Source of the DNA: Planctomycetota bacterium
GTDB lineage: Bacteria > Planctomycetota > Phycisphaerae > Sedimentisphaerales > Anaerobacaceae
Assembly: GCA_014384025.1 (NCBI GenBank)
Contig: JACNGQ010000054.1
Span: 1 to 51,790 of the forward strand
Direction of reading: 5' to 3'
DNA: 51,790 nt
The notes under the pieces were generated by a model. That model did no database searches. It was not told the DNA's origin and saw nothing but the letters and a program-made list of their open reading frames with translations. Below, one piece after another: positions 35,466-44,767 of this stretch (positions are counted from its first letter, which is position 1; each line of letters starts with the position of its first letter). Made by a program: the position numbers and the translations under genes.

Positions 35466-36710
35466 TCATCCCTTTGGATTCATCACCCGGCCGATGAATA
35501 AGATGCTGCCTGAATGATTGTCGCGGATTAAAAACAGGAATGGATGGTCAGCTCTGAAAACCGGTATTCGGCTTGGCATGACCGACGTGAGCTTCATAGT
35601 TACCGCCGTCGCCGCTGCTGCTTCGGTACCTTCTTCGTTCACATCAACATAGGCTTTATGAATGACTGCTGAGATAAAAAGGTCCCTTTTACCGTTTATC
35701 CCGGAAAAGTTCGCATTCGATGAAAAGGCATCCGTCATCCCCATCGACTTAAGCACAGAGGCCAGGCCGAACTGGCTCGTCATCTTGAACTTCGGGACTG
35801 AAACGACTACTTCACGTTTGTGTAGTTTGCTTAGCCAGTTCGAGAGGTTCTCGACAGTGAGTGTTTTCTCAAATTCATCCAGACCGTCAATTTCCTTTGG
35901 AAGCATAATAATCATCGACAGCTCATCATCCACGTATGGCAGTTCCAATCCCTGAAAACTCGCGGTTTCCATATAACCGAATTCTGCTGTCTGGTTCATC
36001 ATCGCAGCGTCCACCTTCTCACCGTCAACAAGAGTAAAAGGAGCATCCTCCGTCATGTCCTTCTTGAACTGCCTTGCCCAGTTGCCCTTGAAGTAAATTG
36101 CATTTGTCAAAACCATACGGGTCATCGAGTCCAGAACACCTTGTGGAATGAGATTTGTAATCTTATTATTGGTCTTTTGTTCCACCCATTTATTTATAGT
36201 CTTGCGTGTCGTCTCGGCGGCCCTTACGAAGTCAACTTCATTGAGCTTTCCGCCATAATTATTTTCGATTAGCTCCAGATACTCTTCAAGAAATCCGTAA
36301 CCCTTCTGGCCCCAAAGAGCGTTGGCAGCACTAAGCTCATAACCGCCTTTTTCACCTCTGCTGTTCAGGTCTTTTATGATTGTTCCGAATGTCGAGTGAA
36401 ATCGCATTTGCCCAATCGTGTCTTTGGTCGTTGTCGGCAGGTGCAATACCGTAGCCATTTCAGTCTCTGTTTCGCCTCGTGCACCGCTGTAGGCCAGAGC
36501 CAAAGCTGTCGAAATACTGTACGGCGAGAAAAATAGATTGCCTTCCGAGCTGCGCAGCTTCGAGTAAAGCTCAAAGGCGAATTCGTTATTGCCCGCTACA
36601 ACGAGTTGTTTGTCCGTTTTTTCCTTTGCAGTTGCTCGTTCCGCCGGCTGCAAACCCGCCATAGCTGCCGACACAATTGTTAAAATAAGTACTAACTTAA
36701 AAGCTTTCAT
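35466..36710 (-). CDS. Secreted serpin (serine protease inhibitor)
   Basis: A 414-residue serpin with a signal peptide (1-18). Family landmarks are NLFFSPYSISTALALAYSGARG (given in part: SPYSISTALALAY), LTNAIYFKGNW, DVNEEGTEAAAATAV and HPFLFLIRDNHSGSILFIGRV. The hinge EEGTEAAAAT is the alanine-rich type found in inhibitory serpins that trap proteases by loop insertion. The loop after the hinge (TMKLTSVMPSRIPVF) is about four residues longer than in antitrypsin, so the target bond is uncertain. The start is ATG 36710, with AGAGGA upstream. A TATAAT (36752-36757) with a weak -35 may drive it. Confidence 0.92.
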   Translation of the reverse strand: MKAFKLVLILTIVSAAMAGLQPAERATAKEKTDKQLVVAGNNEFAFELYSKLRSSEGNLFFSPYSISTALALAYSGARGETETEMATVLHLPTTTKDTIGQMRFHSTFGTIIKDLNSRGEKGGYELSAANALWGQKGYGFLEEYLELIENNYGGKLNEVDFVRAAETTRKTINKWVEQKTNNKITNLIPQGVLDSMTRMVLTNAIYFKGNWARQFKKDMTEDAPFTLVDGEKVDAAMMNQTAEFGYMETASFQGLELPYVDDELSMIIMLPKEIDGLDEFEKTLTVENLSNWLSKLHKREVVVSVPKFKMTSQFGLASVLKSMGMTDAFSSNANFSGINGKRDLFISAVIHKAYVDVNEEGTEAAAATAVTMKLTSVMPSRIPVFRADHPFLFLIRDNHSGSILFIGRVMNPKG

Positions 36711-36913
36711 ATTTGCGGTCCTCTTATTTTTTTCCAATATCATTCATATCAATTATACTCTATATAAACTATTACGCTAATTATTGCCGATTGGTTGACA
36801 GCCCAAAGATAAAAAATAGCTCAAATATGCTTGAAACACCCCACAAAGTCAGCCTATTGTCCTTCTTTTAAGCAAACTGCGATGTTTTACAGTTATTGTC
36901 TTTCAATTATTTA

Positions 36914-36948
36914 TTGACAATAGCAATTATTTTTCATACTATAGTATG
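36914..36948 (+). promoter_or_regulatory. Promoter with overlapping 14-bp palindrome
   Basis: TTGACA (36914-36919), a 17-bp spacer and TACTAT (36937-36942). A perfect palindrome CATACTATAGTATG (36935-36948) covers the -10 and the start point. CAATTATTT is repeated 20 bp apart (36904 and 36924) on either side of the -35. It would serve the gene at 36997. Confidence 0.65.
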
Positions 36949-36996
36949 TTAGATATAGGTTGTGAAAAGACGTTTTTTTTTCACAAGGGGAAGATT

Positions 36997-37989
36997 ATGA
37001 GTTTAGAGAAAAAAGACAGCTTCCTGCATCAATTCAAATGGCATCTGGTTATTATTTGTGTTGCATTGGCAATCGTCGTCCTGCTTACGTTGTTCACCGA
37101 CATCTTTCAGTCAGCCCAATCCAACATGCTGCGTCAGCTCGTATTTATGCTGGGAGTTTTAGTGTTCCTCAGCGCACTTCTGGCGATGCTCTCAAGATTG
37201 TTTAAAATACTCGATGCCCTTCGGGACAACAGCGCAAAGCTTGAAGCGGTTGCCGGTGCTCTGGAAAATATAAGCGCAGGGCTGACACAAATCAATCACA
37301 GCACCCGTGTCAGTGAAACAGTAAAAGCGATTGCATTCCGGGATGCGGACAGACAATCTCTGCGGGAGGCCGTTTTTGACAAACTCCAGCAGCAGCAGTT
37401 CGATGCCGCACAGGAAATAATTGATGAAATTGCAATACGCTCCGAATATTCGGAACTTGCTGCACAGCTAAGAGCACAGGTCGAACAATACCATACTGCG
37501 ACTGACCAGGAACGAATCAATCAGGCCATAGCGCATATTGAAAAGCTGCTCGATAACTGTCACTGGGCTCGGGCAGGTGCCCAGATCGAAGGACTGATTA
37601 ATGCGTATCCGGATTCTGAAAAAGCGAAATCGATGCGGCATATCCTGCATGATAAAAAGCAGAGCCGAAAAAAAATACTGCTTGCTGCCTGGGACGATGC
37701 CGTAAGGCAGCAGGAAACAGACCGCAGCCTGGAGATTCTTAAAGAGCTTGACCTCTACCTTACTCCCAACGAAGGGCTGGCTTTGCAGGAAGCGGCCAGG
37801 GACATCTTCAGGACAAAGCTGCATAACCTCGGTGTGCAATTCTCAATTGCCGTTACTGAAAAGCAGTGGGCCGGCGCATTCAATATCGGGCAGCAGATTA
37901 TTAAAGATTTTCCGAACAGCAGAATGTCTGAGGAAATTCGCGGAAAACTGGATGTCCTGGAACAGAATGTCCAGATGCAAAGCAGCTAA
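36997..37989 (+). CDS. Membrane-anchored helical/TPR-like protein, function unknown
   Basis: A 330-residue protein. Two hydrophobic helices lie near the N-terminus (LVIICVALAIVVLLTLF; LVFMLGVLVFLSALLAML), then a coiled coil (about 75-125). The C-terminal 200 residues are made of helical pairs that look like degenerate TPR units (AQEIIDEIAIRSEYSELAAQ; NCHWARAGAQIEGLINAYPD; AGAFNIGQQIIKDFPNSRMS). The start is ATG 36997, with the ribosome site AAGGGGAAG; an ATG at 36946 lies within the promoter palindrome. A scaffold role is possible but not shown. It converges on the DUF2617-like gene, with 13 bases between stops. Confidence 0.68.
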   Translation: MSLEKKDSFLHQFKWHLVIICVALAIVVLLTLFTDIFQSAQSNMLRQLVFMLGVLVFLSALLAMLSRLFKILDALRDNSAKLEAVAGALENISAGLTQINHSTRVSETVKAIAFRDADRQSLREAVFDKLQQQQFDAAQEIIDEIAIRSEYSELAAQLRAQVEQYHTATDQERINQAIAHIEKLLDNCHWARAGAQIEGLINAYPDSEKAKSMRHILHDKKQSRKKILLAAWDDAVRQQETDRSLEILKELDLYLTPNEGLALQEAARDIFRTKLHNLGVQFSIAVTEKQWAGAFNIGQQIIKDFPNSRMSEEIRGKLDVLEQNVQMQSS

Positions 37990-38002
37990 ACAAATCTGAT
38001 TC

Positions 38003-38554
38003 TCACGTCGTTGAAAAATCGAACAATGACTGGGTCTTAATCATTGTTACCTGGTCCGGATACGCGGCAAACGTATGCAGGTGCAATTCTGTTTTTCTGG
38101 CTTCGAAGTCAACATAGCAAAACGGTTGAAGCTTGCCTATTTGCATTTCGGGGAATTGCACAAACACCCCTCGATTGCGAGCAAAACGTTCAAGGTCACT
38201 ATGGCTCTGGCGATATAAATTTGGACTCATCTTCTCGACTTGAAAATCAGTCATATAATTTACACCCCGGCTCAAAGTGCATTTATGGGTACGGGGGCCC
38301 CGGAACTGGAAACGCTCAAGCAAACCCCGAGATGGCAGCATCTGGCCGGGTGCGCTTACGACTTCGGTAAGGCAGATATCATCGACAAAGACGCTGACAA
38401 CATGAGTACAACCGGTGACCCAAATGATTGCCTCGTACTTTTCAGTATTTAATTGCCGATTGGCATAGATCTTGAAAAGCTCGGGATGCAAAGGCCTTTG
38501 AAAAAGACTGAACATCAATTCTTCAACTGCTACATTGATTTGTGGTAAATCCAT
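38003..38554 (-). CDS. DUF2617-like protein
   Basis: A 183-residue soluble protein with a mixed alpha/beta pattern and no membrane segment. The opening VEELMFSLFQRPLHPELFKI and the middle YEAIIWVTGCTHVVSVFVDD resemble DUF2617 proteins, a small family without known function; the match is from memory and moderate. No catalytic motif is evident. It is bounded by a convergent gene on one side and a 206-base spacer on the other, so it is probably a single transcript. Confidence 0.6.
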   Translation of the reverse strand: MDLPQINVAVEELMFSLFQRPLHPELFKIYANRQLNTEKYEAIIWVTGCTHVVSVFVDDICLTEVVSAPGQMLPSRGLLERFQFRGPRTHKCTLSRGVNYMTDFQVEKMSPNLYRQSHSDLERFARNRGVFVQFPEMQIGKLQPFCYVDFEARKTELHLHTFAAYPDQVTMIKTQSLFDFSTT

Positions 38555-38760
38555 TAAGCAAATCCTGATACAAATACAACTTCTTCCGAATTCTAACTCC
38601 CCCTATTATACAAAAAAACCTGCCATTATTCAAGGCGCATATTAGTACTGATAAGCCCGATTAGGGCCCTTATAGGACGATTATCCTGCAAACTCCCCAA
38701 CCCAAAAGACTAACAGCGGCAAAGTTTTTTTAATAAAATCAAAAAAATATCTGATATTTT

Positions 38761-39687
38761 CTATATTTGACTGCTAAAAAAAAACGCGTTAATAATAATA
38801 GCAATGATATTGTAAAAAGCGTGAGTTCCGGCGGTAATGCCGAAGCCGCGAATTGCAAACAAAACCGCAAAGTATACCCCTGCTATCGTGCGAAATGCAA
38901 ATCGTATCGAATTAAACGGGTCGTTGGCATTTGGCTGTCCGCTGAGCAAATCTATATGATGATGTGCGCTGAACAACGCCGCAGAAATGAGCACTGAAAG
39001 TACAATCGAATTCTTATGAGTAAACCTTAAAACGTCCTGAAATAACAGCATCAAAAGGCATATCAGAATCAAACGAAAAACAAGTTCTTCATAAATCCCG
39101 GCTCCTATTCCGGTAACGATATTTGCCAGCAGAGACTGCTCTTGCATAACCTCGCCGTTCTCGGCGCTCAGCAGCGATAGATTGCCGCCTGTGACTGAAG
39201 AGCAGGCCGGAAGTGCCACGATTTGTGCTTGTGGCTTATTGTTGTCGAATCGGTTGATATCGCCCTCCGGTCCGGCCGAACTGCCCATAAACAATGTCAG
39301 AACTAACAAAGGTACAGCCAGCAAAATACACTCAATCGCCATACGAGGCATATCGCCAAGCCAGAAACGCCACTGTTTGCCTGAGGTGATTTGAAGCGCT
39401 ATCAAAATCAATACAACCGCTAAAGGAGGCGCAACCCACGCAAACTTAACACCAAAACCCATCGATTCAAGCGCGTTCTGCAGCCAGACAAAAGCTGCTA
39501 CACGGATTTTCGATTGGTTCAGAACATCCGTATTAATGCTGAACGTCCCCATCTCGTAGAATACAATGAATGGAAGAAGAAACAATATGGCATAAATCGG
39601 CCGAGATGTCCTTTCGAGATAGGAATCTTTTCTAAAGTCAAACAACTGATTCGCGCTGTACTTTTTGCCTTTCTTTTTATTAGCCAT
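38761..39687 (-). CDS. CPBP family intramembrane metalloprotease
   Basis: A 308-residue membrane protein of the CAAX-protease/bacteriocin-processing (ABI) family. It has a basic N-terminus, about seven hydrophobic helices, and the three family motifs: EELVFR (GIYEELVFRLILI, about 205-217), the His-containing AALFSAHHHID (about 245-255) and the final AGTHAFYNIIAI. Such proteases cleave membrane-embedded substrates or protect against bacteriocins. The target is unknown. It is divergent from the DNA glycosylase gene across 165 bases. Confidence 0.85.
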   Translation of the reverse strand: MANKKKGKKYSANQLFDFRKDSYLERTSRPIYAILFLLPFIVFYEMGTFSINTDVLNQSKIRVAAFVWLQNALESMGFGVKFAWVAPPLAVVLILIALQITSGKQWRFWLGDMPRMAIECILLAVPLLVLTLFMGSSAGPEGDINRFDNNKPQAQIVALPACSSVTGGNLSLLSAENGEVMQEQSLLANIVTGIGAGIYEELVFRLILICLLMLLFQDVLRFTHKNSIVLSVLISAALFSAHHHIDLLSGQPNANDPFNSIRFAFRTIAGVYFAVLFAIRGFGITAGTHAFYNIIAIIINAFFFSSQI

Positions 39688-39852
39688 TTTCCATTTTTGC
39701 CGGTTTAATATTTTAGTTTTATTCTGCTCTCAGTGAAAGTGTCTCAATTTCCACTGTTGAATTTTTGCAGAGTGTAATTAAAATAAACCGAAATTACAAT
39801 AATTAAGCGCCCCGAATATTAAAGATGCAAAGGAAAGTATAGCTGTAGCATA

Positions 39853-40518
39853 ATGAGTAGTGAGGTATTAACTGAGATTTATCGATTGCTTTATGATGAA
39901 TTTGGCCCTCAGCACTGGTGGCCCGGCGAAACCGGATTCGAGATAATCACTGGTGCTGTCCTCACTCAGAATACAAGCTGGGCCAATGTTGAAAAAGCAA
40001 TTGAAAATCTTAAATCCGCCGATTGCCTGACCCCGGAAAAAATCCATAGTCTTGACGCTGCGCAGCTTGCTGAGCTTATCAGGCCGGCCGGCTATTTCAA
40101 TATTAAAGCAAAACGCCTGAAAAACTTCGTAAACTGGCTCTTTACAAATTACAACGGTAAATTAACAGACCTTGAAAGTGTTGATACAGATCGACTCAGA
40201 GCCGAACTGTTAACGATAAAGGGCGTTGGCCGCGAAACCGCTGATTCGATTTTACTTTATGCTTTCGACAGACCTATTTTTGTCGTTGATGCCTATACGG
40301 CTCGAATTATTTTCCGGCACGAGCTAATCTCACCCGACGCTGATTATGAACAGTTACAAGAATTGTTTGCCTCGTCTCTGCCGGCCGATACTCAGCTTTT
40401 CAATGAATACCACGCATTGATGGTAAGGGTGGGCAAGGAATTCTGCAGGCCAAAAGCCAGATGCTCCGGCTGTCCTCTGGAAAAATTACCGCATACGCTT
40501 GATTTCGAATATTTCTAA
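39853..40518 (+). CDS. HhH-GPD DNA glycosylase, MagIII-like
   Basis: A 221-residue base-excision repair protein of the endonuclease III superfamily. The helix-hairpin-helix is LLTIKGVGRETADSILLYAF (119-138) and the catalytic Asp is D146 in FVVDAYTARI. Position 128 is Glu, where bifunctional endonuclease III has its catalytic Lys, so it is probably a glycosylase without lyase activity. The QHWWP motif (20-24) and this Glu resemble the MagIII 3-methyladenine glycosylases. The C-terminal loop FCRPKARCSGCPLEKLPH has three of the four Cys of the iron-sulphur motif; the fourth is Pro. The exact substrate is inferred. Confidence 0.8.
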   Translation: MSSEVLTEIYRLLYDEFGPQHWWPGETGFEIITGAVLTQNTSWANVEKAIENLKSADCLTPEKIHSLDAAQLAELIRPAGYFNIKAKRLKNFVNWLFTNYNGKLTDLESVDTDRLRAELLTIKGVGRETADSILLYAFDRPIFVVDAYTARIIFRHELISPDADYEQLQELFASSLPADTQLFNEYHALMVRVGKEFCRPKARCSGCPLEKLPHTLDFEYF

Positions 40519-40568
40519 AAGTGGTTTCGAAACCGCTTCTAAACTTCGGAACATCGGCATAAATGATA

Positions 40569-42620
40569 TTAGTGTACTTCTTCTCCGGGTTTTGCCCCGG
40601 TGTCAACCGATAGCATGAAGATATCTTTTCCACCGGCCCCGGCCGCAAGAATCATACCTTCGGACAACCCGAACCTCATCTGCCTGGGCTTAAGATTGAC
40701 CAGGCAAACTACGATTTTTCCGGTCAGTTCCTCCGGCTTATAGGCGGTGGCTATGCCGGCGAATACGGTTTTTTCCGGCCCGCCTACATCCAGTTCCAGC
40801 CGCAGTAATTTGTCGGCGCCTTCGACCGCCTCTGCCTTGATTACTTTTGCGATTCGCAGGTCAATCTTTGCGAAATCTTCTATTGTGCATTCCGGCTTAA
40901 ACGGCTCTGTAGATTCTCCTGCTGTTGGCTGTGTACTTTCTGTTTGGCTTTCCGCAGGGACAGAGCCCTCCTTACTTTCTTCTATCATCGCATTCACCTG
41001 TTTTTCATCAATTCGTTCGACAAGTCGTTTGAATTTGTTTATCTTGTGATTCTCCAGCACCGTCTCGACGTTCTCGAAACTTAATTTATCGACATTAAGA
41101 AATTTTTCTACCTTCTCAGCGTATTTGGGCATGATGGGTTTGAGGTATATCGTCAGTATGTGGACGGCATTTATTACAGCGGTCAGGGTCGTTCGCGTTT
41201 TTTCCAAATCAGTTTTTATCGTCGCCCACGGTTGATTCTGCTCGACATATCTGTTTGCCTCATCGGCCAAAGCCGTAATTGTTCTGACAGCCGCGGCATA
41301 TTTAAGGTTCTCATAGTTTTCAATAATCTGCTCTTTTGCGGCGGTGAGCTTATTGATTAACTCGGTGCCCTGGTCGTCTAATTGGCCGAGCTGGCCGGAT
41401 AACTTTTTTGTCAGCATCGGGCCTGAACGAGAAGCAAGGTTTGCGAATTTGCCCACCAGATCGGAATTTATTTTATTTATGAAATCTTCAACTTTCAAAT
41501 CTATATCATCTATACTGTCCGTCAGTTTGCTTGCGTAATAGTATCTCAGATATTCCGGGCTCAGGTGCTTTAAGTAGGTGCTTGCCTTAATGAATGTTCC
41601 GCGGGATTTACTCATCTTTTCGCCGTTCACGGTCAAAAAGCCGTGGACGAAGATTTTGTTGGCGGTTCGAAAGCCCGCCCCCATCAGCATGGCCGGGAAA
41701 AACAATGAATGAAAATACATAATATCTTTGCCGATAAAATGATAAAGCTCGTACTCATTGGGACCTTCTCCCGCAGAGTTGGTGCCCGGCCAGATTTTGT
41801 CAAAATCGAGGTTGTTGTTATCGCAGTAATTTTTAGCTGAAGCCATATATCCGATAGGCGCATCCAGCCAGACATAGAAGAATTTGTTTTCTTCTCCGGG
41901 TATTTTGAAACCGAAATATGGACCGTCGCGGGATATGTCCCAGTCCCTCAGGCCTGCATTGAACCATTCATCAAGCTTCTTTGCCACCGATTGTTGTATA
42001 TGTCCCGAGGCGATAAGGTCTTTAAGACGTTGCTCGTAGTCAGCGAGTTTGAAAAAATAATGATCAGATTTTTTCAGCACTGGTGTTACACCGCAGGTTG
42101 AGCAACAGGGATTTATCATATCCGCAGGTTGATATGTCGCGCTGCATACTTCACAGGAATCGCCGTATTGGTTTTCGGCTTTGCATTTCGGGCAGGCGCC
42201 GCGGACAAATCTGTCCGGCAGTGACATTTTGCAGTTTTCGCAGTAGCTCTGCTCCACTTCCCGGGTAACGATTGAGCCGGCCTTATTCAGACGGTTAAAG
42301 ATAAGCTCGCTGAAGTATTTATTTTCAGGTGTGTGGGTCGAGTAAAAATTATCGTATTCGATATAAAAATCATCAAAATCCTTTTTGTGCTCTTTGTGCA
42401 TTCGCTCGATTAGCTGTTCGGGGTTTATACCGGCGGCTCGGGCGCTTATCATAATAGGTGTCCCGTGAGCGTCATCGGCCCAAAAGTAGAAACATTCGTT
42501 GCCGCACATCTTCTGGAAACGCACCCAGATATCGGTCTGTAAATATTCTACAAGGTGCCCTAAATGTATAGGGCCGTTTGCATAAGGCAATGCGGATGTT
42601 ACGGCGATTTTGCGAGGCAT
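40569..42620 (-). CDS. metG: Methionyl-tRNA synthetase
   Basis: A 683-residue class I synthetase charging tRNA-Met. It has the HIGH-type motif HLGH (19-22, in PYANGPIHLGHLVEY), a zinc region with four Cys pairs (CENCK, CPKC, CEVC, CCSTC; about 127-177), and the KMSKS loop GEKMSKSRGTF. The C-terminus (about 575-683) is a fused EMAP/Trbp111-type tRNA-binding domain (FAKIDLRIAKVIKAEAVEGA), the dimeric form. A linker rich in Glu, Ser and Thr precedes it. The ribosome site AAGGAAG lies before ATG 42620. It ends the dnaE-tmk-holB-ricT block. Confidence 0.96.
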   Translation of the reverse strand: MPRKIAVTSALPYANGPIHLGHLVEYLQTDIWVRFQKMCGNECFYFWADDAHGTPIMISARAAGINPEQLIERMHKEHKKDFDDFYIEYDNFYSTHTPENKYFSELIFNRLNKAGSIVTREVEQSYCENCKMSLPDRFVRGACPKCKAENQYGDSCEVCSATYQPADMINPCCSTCGVTPVLKKSDHYFFKLADYEQRLKDLIASGHIQQSVAKKLDEWFNAGLRDWDISRDGPYFGFKIPGEENKFFYVWLDAPIGYMASAKNYCDNNNLDFDKIWPGTNSAGEGPNEYELYHFIGKDIMYFHSLFFPAMLMGAGFRTANKIFVHGFLTVNGEKMSKSRGTFIKASTYLKHLSPEYLRYYYASKLTDSIDDIDLKVEDFINKINSDLVGKFANLASRSGPMLTKKLSGQLGQLDDQGTELINKLTAAKEQIIENYENLKYAAAVRTITALADEANRYVEQNQPWATIKTDLEKTRTTLTAVINAVHILTIYLKPIMPKYAEKVEKFLNVDKLSFENVETVLENHKINKFKRLVERIDEKQVNAMIEESKEGSVPAESQTESTQPTAGESTEPFKPECTIEDFAKIDLRIAKVIKAEAVEGADKLLRLELDVGGPEKTVFAGIATAYKPEELTGKIVVCLVNLKPRQMRFGLSEGMILAAGAGGKDIFMLSVDTGAKPGEEVH

Positions 42621-42636
42621 TATTCTTCCTTGAAGA

Positions 42637-43599
42637 TTATTTCTTTTCAGTTTCCTGCTTGTTTTGTTGAAGGGGATTATCCTGTTTTTTCTTTGTTGTT
42701 TCAGATGAGGAAATTAGCTCGATCTCTTCGAGCGGGACAGCCGCCTTGTCTCCGTTTTCGTATTCGACTACAACAAGCTGTGTCAATATCTGGGTATCTA
42801 TGACTTTGCCCAGGCCCTGTTCGGTCTTTACTTTGGTGTTCTTTTTTGGCAGTCGTTTTTTTCCCTCTGTGTATGTTTCATCTTCATACCGCAGGCAGCA
42901 CTTCAATCTGCCGCAGTAGCCGGAGATTTTTGCCGGGTCGAGAGTGGCCTTTTGCATTTTAGCCATTCGCATATTGACAGGTTTTAATAGCTTAAGAAAT
43001 CTTTGGCAGCAGCATTGTTGCCCGCAGCTTTCCACGTCGCCGAGCAGTTTGGCCTCGTCACGAGACCCGATTTGACGCATTTCGATTCTTGTCTGGTATT
43101 CCTGGGCGACTTTTTTTACTAATTCACGAAAATCCACTCGTCCGTCGGACATAAAGTAAAATATGATGCGTTCACCGCCGAATACGTGCTCTACATCGAC
43201 TATTTTCATCGGAAGACTCATCTTTTTGACGAAGTTTCGGCAGCATTCCATTTCTTCTTGTGCAATTTTTCGCAGATGCCGTTCTTCGCTCACATCAGCC
43301 GAGCATGCATAACGGATGAATTTGCCGACATGGTCGGGTACAAAATCTATACCGCTCTCGTCGAAATAATCATGTATTTGCTCGTCGCTTAATTTAAATT
43401 GACCCCCCTTGTAGGCCGTAAGCTGTCCTACGAGGTAGCCTAATTCCAGGCCTCTGTCGGTTTTTATCACGACACGGGCCTGGGTCTTCGATATTTTTGT
43501 TTCATGGTGCTCGAAGAAGCCGAGTGTGTTCATTCGACCATAGCGAACCAGCATATATCTTTTATTTTTTGTCTGTCTGGGTCTTATAGTTTCCGGCAT
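42637..43599 (-). CDS. ricT: RicT/YaaT-like PSP1-domain protein
   Basis: A 320-residue protein with the PSP1 C-terminal domain: GRVDFRELVKKVAQEYQTRI, MRQIGSRDEAKLLGDVESCG, the Cys cluster CGQQCCCQRF, and YCGRLKCCLRYE. In Bacillus RicT works with RicA and RicF as an iron-sulphur complex that promotes RNase Y mRNA processing. The C-terminal tail (about 250-320) carries a small beta domain (KTEQGLGKVIDTQILTQLVV) and a Lys/Gln-rich end. Its place between holB and metG repeats the Bacillus tmk-holB-yaaT-metS order; the RicA and RicF partners are not seen. Confidence 0.85.
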   Translation of the reverse strand: MPETIRPRQTKNKRYMLVRYGRMNTLGFFEHHETKISKTQARVVIKTDRGLELGYLVGQLTAYKGGQFKLSDEQIHDYFDESGIDFVPDHVGKFIRYACSADVSEERHLRKIAQEEMECCRNFVKKMSLPMKIVDVEHVFGGERIIFYFMSDGRVDFRELVKKVAQEYQTRIEMRQIGSRDEAKLLGDVESCGQQCCCQRFLKLLKPVNMRMAKMQKATLDPAKISGYCGRLKCCLRYEDETYTEGKKRLPKKNTKVKTEQGLGKVIDTQILTQLVVVEYENGDKAAVPLEEIELISSSETTKKKQDNPLQQNKQETEKK

Positions 43600-43641
43600 T
43601 CAGGTTACCCCGATTGATAATATCTTTAAGCTATACTAATG

Positions 43642-44754
43642 TTAAACCTCTATTCTATCAGACTCGGCCAGATTTAACAATAGATGTTCGAAAATAAGCT
43701 TTTCATTGACACTGGACTCTATCCAGTGCAGCATCTTGTAGCAGTCGGATATTTTTTCCGCCGCCAGTTCGGCATCAAAACGCCCTGCAAGCTTCTTTAT
43801 CTTCTCTTTTTGGTCGAAATTGATGGCTTCTTTTGTGGGCATAGCAGTTAGATTCATCACATCATACAGGGCCGATATGATTATTTGGATAATGGTCTTT
43901 GCTGCTCTTCGATTGATGTCTTTTTTGCTGATGACATTATCGAGGTCGCCCCAGGCGGCGGCGATTTTTTTGCATTTGTTCTGGCATTTCTCAGCCAGGC
44001 TCAGGGCATCGGCAATTTCATAGCTGGCCAGAGAGCTTATCAATTCTTGTTTGGTTTCGTAAAGGTTTGCTTGGGCCAGTTCGAGTTGTGCCCACTGGTA
44101 CGCTGTTCCTAAACTGCCCTGGGCCAGACGCCCGAAGTATCGACACTGTGTTTCTTCCAGGCCTGTCTGCTGCAATTTTTCGATTATATGATCTTCGTCA
44201 ATCACCCCGAATCTCAGTATCTGAGACCTTGATTTTGTTGTCGGTAGAAGTTTCTCAAAACGGCTGCAGAGCAGAATAATAGAGCAATATTCCGGTGGTT
44301 CTTCCAAAACTTTTAACAGGGCGTTTTGTGAGGAATTGTTGAGCCTTTCGGCTTCGCTGATTACAAATACCTTTCTTTCTGAAAGAGTCGGCTTGTTAGA
44401 GACCTTCTCAATGAGAAACTCTCGAATGACATCTATCGGTAAATCAACAGGCGGTGCCTTGCCCTTGCCATCTTTCGTGAATTCGAGCAATTCCTTATAG
44501 ATGTGATTGAAGTCCGGATGTGAGTCGGCCTCGAAAAGTTCACAGGCCCGGCAAGAACCGCAACTATCAGCAAAGTCATTTTCTATCGTGGGATTTTGGC
44601 AAAGGAGTAATTTGGCCCATTCCCGTGCGGTTTTGAATTTGCCCACACCTTCAGGGCCGGCAAATATATAAGCATGCGCCCATTTGCCCGAGGCAAAGGC
44701 CCTTTGCAAAATATCTACCGCTTTGTCCTGGCAAAAAATTTCTTTGATTGACAT
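43642..44754 (-). CDS. holB: DNA polymerase III subunit delta'
   Basis: A 370-residue clamp-loader subunit. The AAA domain begins AHAYIFAGPEGVGKFKTA, a P-loop in which the usual Ser/Thr after Lys is Phe, as suits a subunit that does not hydrolyse ATP. A zinc module follows (CQNP...CGSCRACELF), then KVFVISEAERLNNSSQNALLKVLEEPP and the SRSQILRF sensor strand. The C-terminal helical domain (about 210-370) contributes to the pentamer. It follows tmk by 13 bases, the common bacterial arrangement. Confidence 0.88.
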   Translation of the reverse strand: MSIKEIFCQDKAVDILQRAFASGKWAHAYIFAGPEGVGKFKTAREWAKLLLCQNPTIENDFADSCGSCRACELFEADSHPDFNHIYKELLEFTKDGKGKAPPVDLPIDVIREFLIEKVSNKPTLSERKVFVISEAERLNNSSQNALLKVLEEPPEYCSIILLCSRFEKLLPTTKSRSQILRFGVIDEDHIIEKLQQTGLEETQCRYFGRLAQGSLGTAYQWAQLELAQANLYETKQELISSLASYEIADALSLAEKCQNKCKKIAAAWGDLDNVISKKDINRRAAKTIIQIIISALYDVMNLTAMPTKEAINFDQKEKIKKLAGRFDAELAAEKISDCYKMLHWIESSVNEKLIFEHLLLNLAESDRIEV

Positions 44755-44767
44755 ATGAAATCTGTGG

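Noticed and set aside
38670-38700. Possible terminator around TAAGCCC...GGGCCCTTA
   Set aside because: The stem has a two-base insertion and no T-run follows on either strand.
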